Assembly: GCF_009299475.1 (NCBI RefSeq)
Contig: NZ_WBSN01000003.1
Coordinates: 62,001-126,000 of the forward strand
Reading direction: 5' to 3'
DNA from: Bifidobacterium avesanii
GTDB lineage: Bacteria > Actinomycetota > Actinomycetes > Actinomycetales > Bifidobacteriaceae
DNA: 64,000 bases
This document shows positions 63,055-64,000 of this stretch, in pieces. Numbering within the stretch: the stretch's first letter is position 1; the number at the start of each line of letters is the position of its first letter. Under the pieces are notes generated by a model. It worked only from the letters and a program-made list of their open reading frames with translations. It had not been told where the DNA came from and did no database searches. Made by a program: the position numbers and the translations under genes.

Positions 63055-64000
63055 TCAACGCCTGCGATTGCCGCCGAGGCCGCGGCCGCGCGCCACCGAG
63101 CCGATCGCGGAGACAACCGCGGAGACGGCCATGCCGGCGAACAGCGCGAGGGTGGCGAAGACGCCCGGGCGGCGCAGCTGGTCGCGCAGGGTGGGCCCGT
63201 CCACCACCAAGTGGTCGCCGATGAAGACGCGCGCCTCGTTGTGGCCGTAGCGCTCCACGAGGTCGCCGTAGGTGAGCATGCGTGTGGCGTAGGCGGACGG
63301 GTCGGATTCGCGGAACTCGAACAGGCGGATGCCGCGCAGGCGGGACTTGGGACCGTACGAGGCGAAGCCGCAGGTGGGCGCGTAGCCGAGGTCGAGCCCG
63401 TCCACATGGCCCACGAACGCGTTCTTGTGGTCGTGCCCGCAGTAGAGCGCGAAGTAGCCGCCGGCCTTTTGCAGCGCGTCCACCTCGCCGCAGTTCACGT
63501 CCGCGCAGCCGATCGACTCGCCGAGCACCGAGCCCGGACGGCAGACCGAGCGGTCCAGCACGTAGCAGCGGCCGGCGAACGTGCGCGTCCCCTCGACGGC
63601 GTTGGGCGTGAACGGCGGCACCTCCTTCAGGCAGCGGTAGAACTCCTGCGGCGGGATGTGCTGGAACGCGATCGAGGGCACCGGCCGTCCGTCGCCGTTG
63701 CGTTCGGCCAGCGCGCGCTGCACGCCGCCGAGCCACGCCAATGCCTGCGGAGTGGGCGTGCCGTAGCCGTCCGAGTCGGCCAGATCGAGCCCGCGGGGGT
63801 CCCGCGCGTACTGGGCCGCCGTGGGATGCGCGAGGTGCGAGGACGGTTCGCCGTCCACGGTGTCGTCGGGGGAGAGGCGCTCGGTGGCGTAGTCGCCGGA
63901 GTTGACGAGCACGACGCTCATGGCCACGCGCCCGGAGCCGTCGGACGCCTCGACGGGCAGGGCGAACGTGCCGGGCTCGCAGGCGAGTGGGCCGGAGCCG
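63055..64000 (-). CDS. Metallophosphoesterase family protein (5' end outside window)
   Basis: The visible 315 codons are open to the window end, so the N-terminus is missing. GGYFALYCGHDHKNAFVG is the calcineurin-type GHDH metal-binding motif, and FQHIPPQEFYRCL an earlier HIP metal-site block. The C-terminus has one membrane segment (ATLALFAGMAVSAVVSAIG) followed by a basic tail, so the enzyme is probably membrane-attached. Substrate unknown. The 175-nt gap to the sialidase promoter holds no gene. Confidence 0.82.
   Translation of the reverse strand, partial: GSGPLACEPGTFALPVEASDGSGRVAMSVVLVNSGDYATERLSPDDTVDGEPSSHLAHPTAAQYARDPRGLDLADSDGYGTPTPQALAWLGGVQRALAERNGDGRPVPSIAFQHIPPQEFYRCLKEVPPFTPNAVEGTRTFAGRCYVLDRSVCRPGSVLGESIGCADVNCGEVDALQKAGGYFALYCGHDHKNAFVGHVDGLDLGYAPTCGFASYGPKSRLRGIRLFEFRESDPSAYATRMLTYGDLVERYGHNEARVFIGDHLVVDGPTLRDQLRRPGVFATLALFAGMAVSAVVSAIGSVARGRGLGGNRRR

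Overview
The window looks like chromosome of a high-GC Bifidobacterium. The signs are strong G+C third-position bias, an actinobacterial core gene order (rpmF-DUF177-coaD, dnaX-recR, rplS-lepB-rnhB), a Bifidobacterium-type split aspartokinase, tad pilus genes, an L-arabinose locus and a sialic-acid (nan/nag) locus. I cannot name the species from sequence alone.

Layout. 0-11.8 kb holds housekeeping genes: rpmF (cut by the window edge), a DUF177 protein, a coiled-coil protein, coaD, DUF3039, a HIT protein flanked by palindromic repeats, pncB, a Pr6Pr-type membrane protein, rph, rdgB, two minus-strand tRNAs (Leu, Thr), a mannose-1-phosphate guanylyltransferase and pgi. 11.9-14.7 kb is an A+T-richer accessory island: a CPBP membrane-protease homologue preceded by a tiny ORF with a strong ribosome binding site, and a convergent NarL-type two-component system. 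15.0-25.3 kb is an L-arabinose region: a LacI-family regulator, a sugar-porter transporter and araB-araD-araA, tied together by similar operator-like palindromes, with rnhB-lepB-rplS in between. 25.7-30.8 kb holds upp, an unknown protein, a NUDIX/phosphatase fusion and ppk1, followed by an orphan terminator that suggests a small RNA. 31.7-36.5 kb is a tad (type IVb pilus) cluster whose two halves share an upstream element. 36.5-45.6 kb holds a diacylglycerol-kinase-like gene, dnaX, recR, a split aspartokinase, asd and a DUF5701 gene.

46.1-62.9 kb is a complete-looking sialic-acid locus: DUF4862 protein, ROK kinase and NanE; an ABC importer (binding protein, permease, fused permease-ATPase, ATPase), a sialate lyase, NagB and NagA; and, on the minus strand, a GntR repressor and an intracellular sialidase. 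Three copies of one 16-bp operator, at three promoters, fit control by the GntR protein. The inferred route is import of sialic acid or sialylated glycan, cleavage by the cytoplasmic sialidase, lyase to ManNAc, kinase, epimerase, deacetylase and deaminase to fructose-6-phosphate. An unrelated DUF4143 ATPase gene with its own iterated promoter repeats sits inside the locus. The window ends in a truncated metallophosphoesterase gene.

The non-coding DNA is unusually rich in hairpins and short repeats: twinned hairpins near hit, two 118-nt elements with conserved ends, a 30-bp perfect inverted repeat, a 52-bp tandem array, GTGAC repeats before the response regulator, and large hairpins after araD and araA. 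No insertion sequence, prophage, CRISPR array or rRNA was found.
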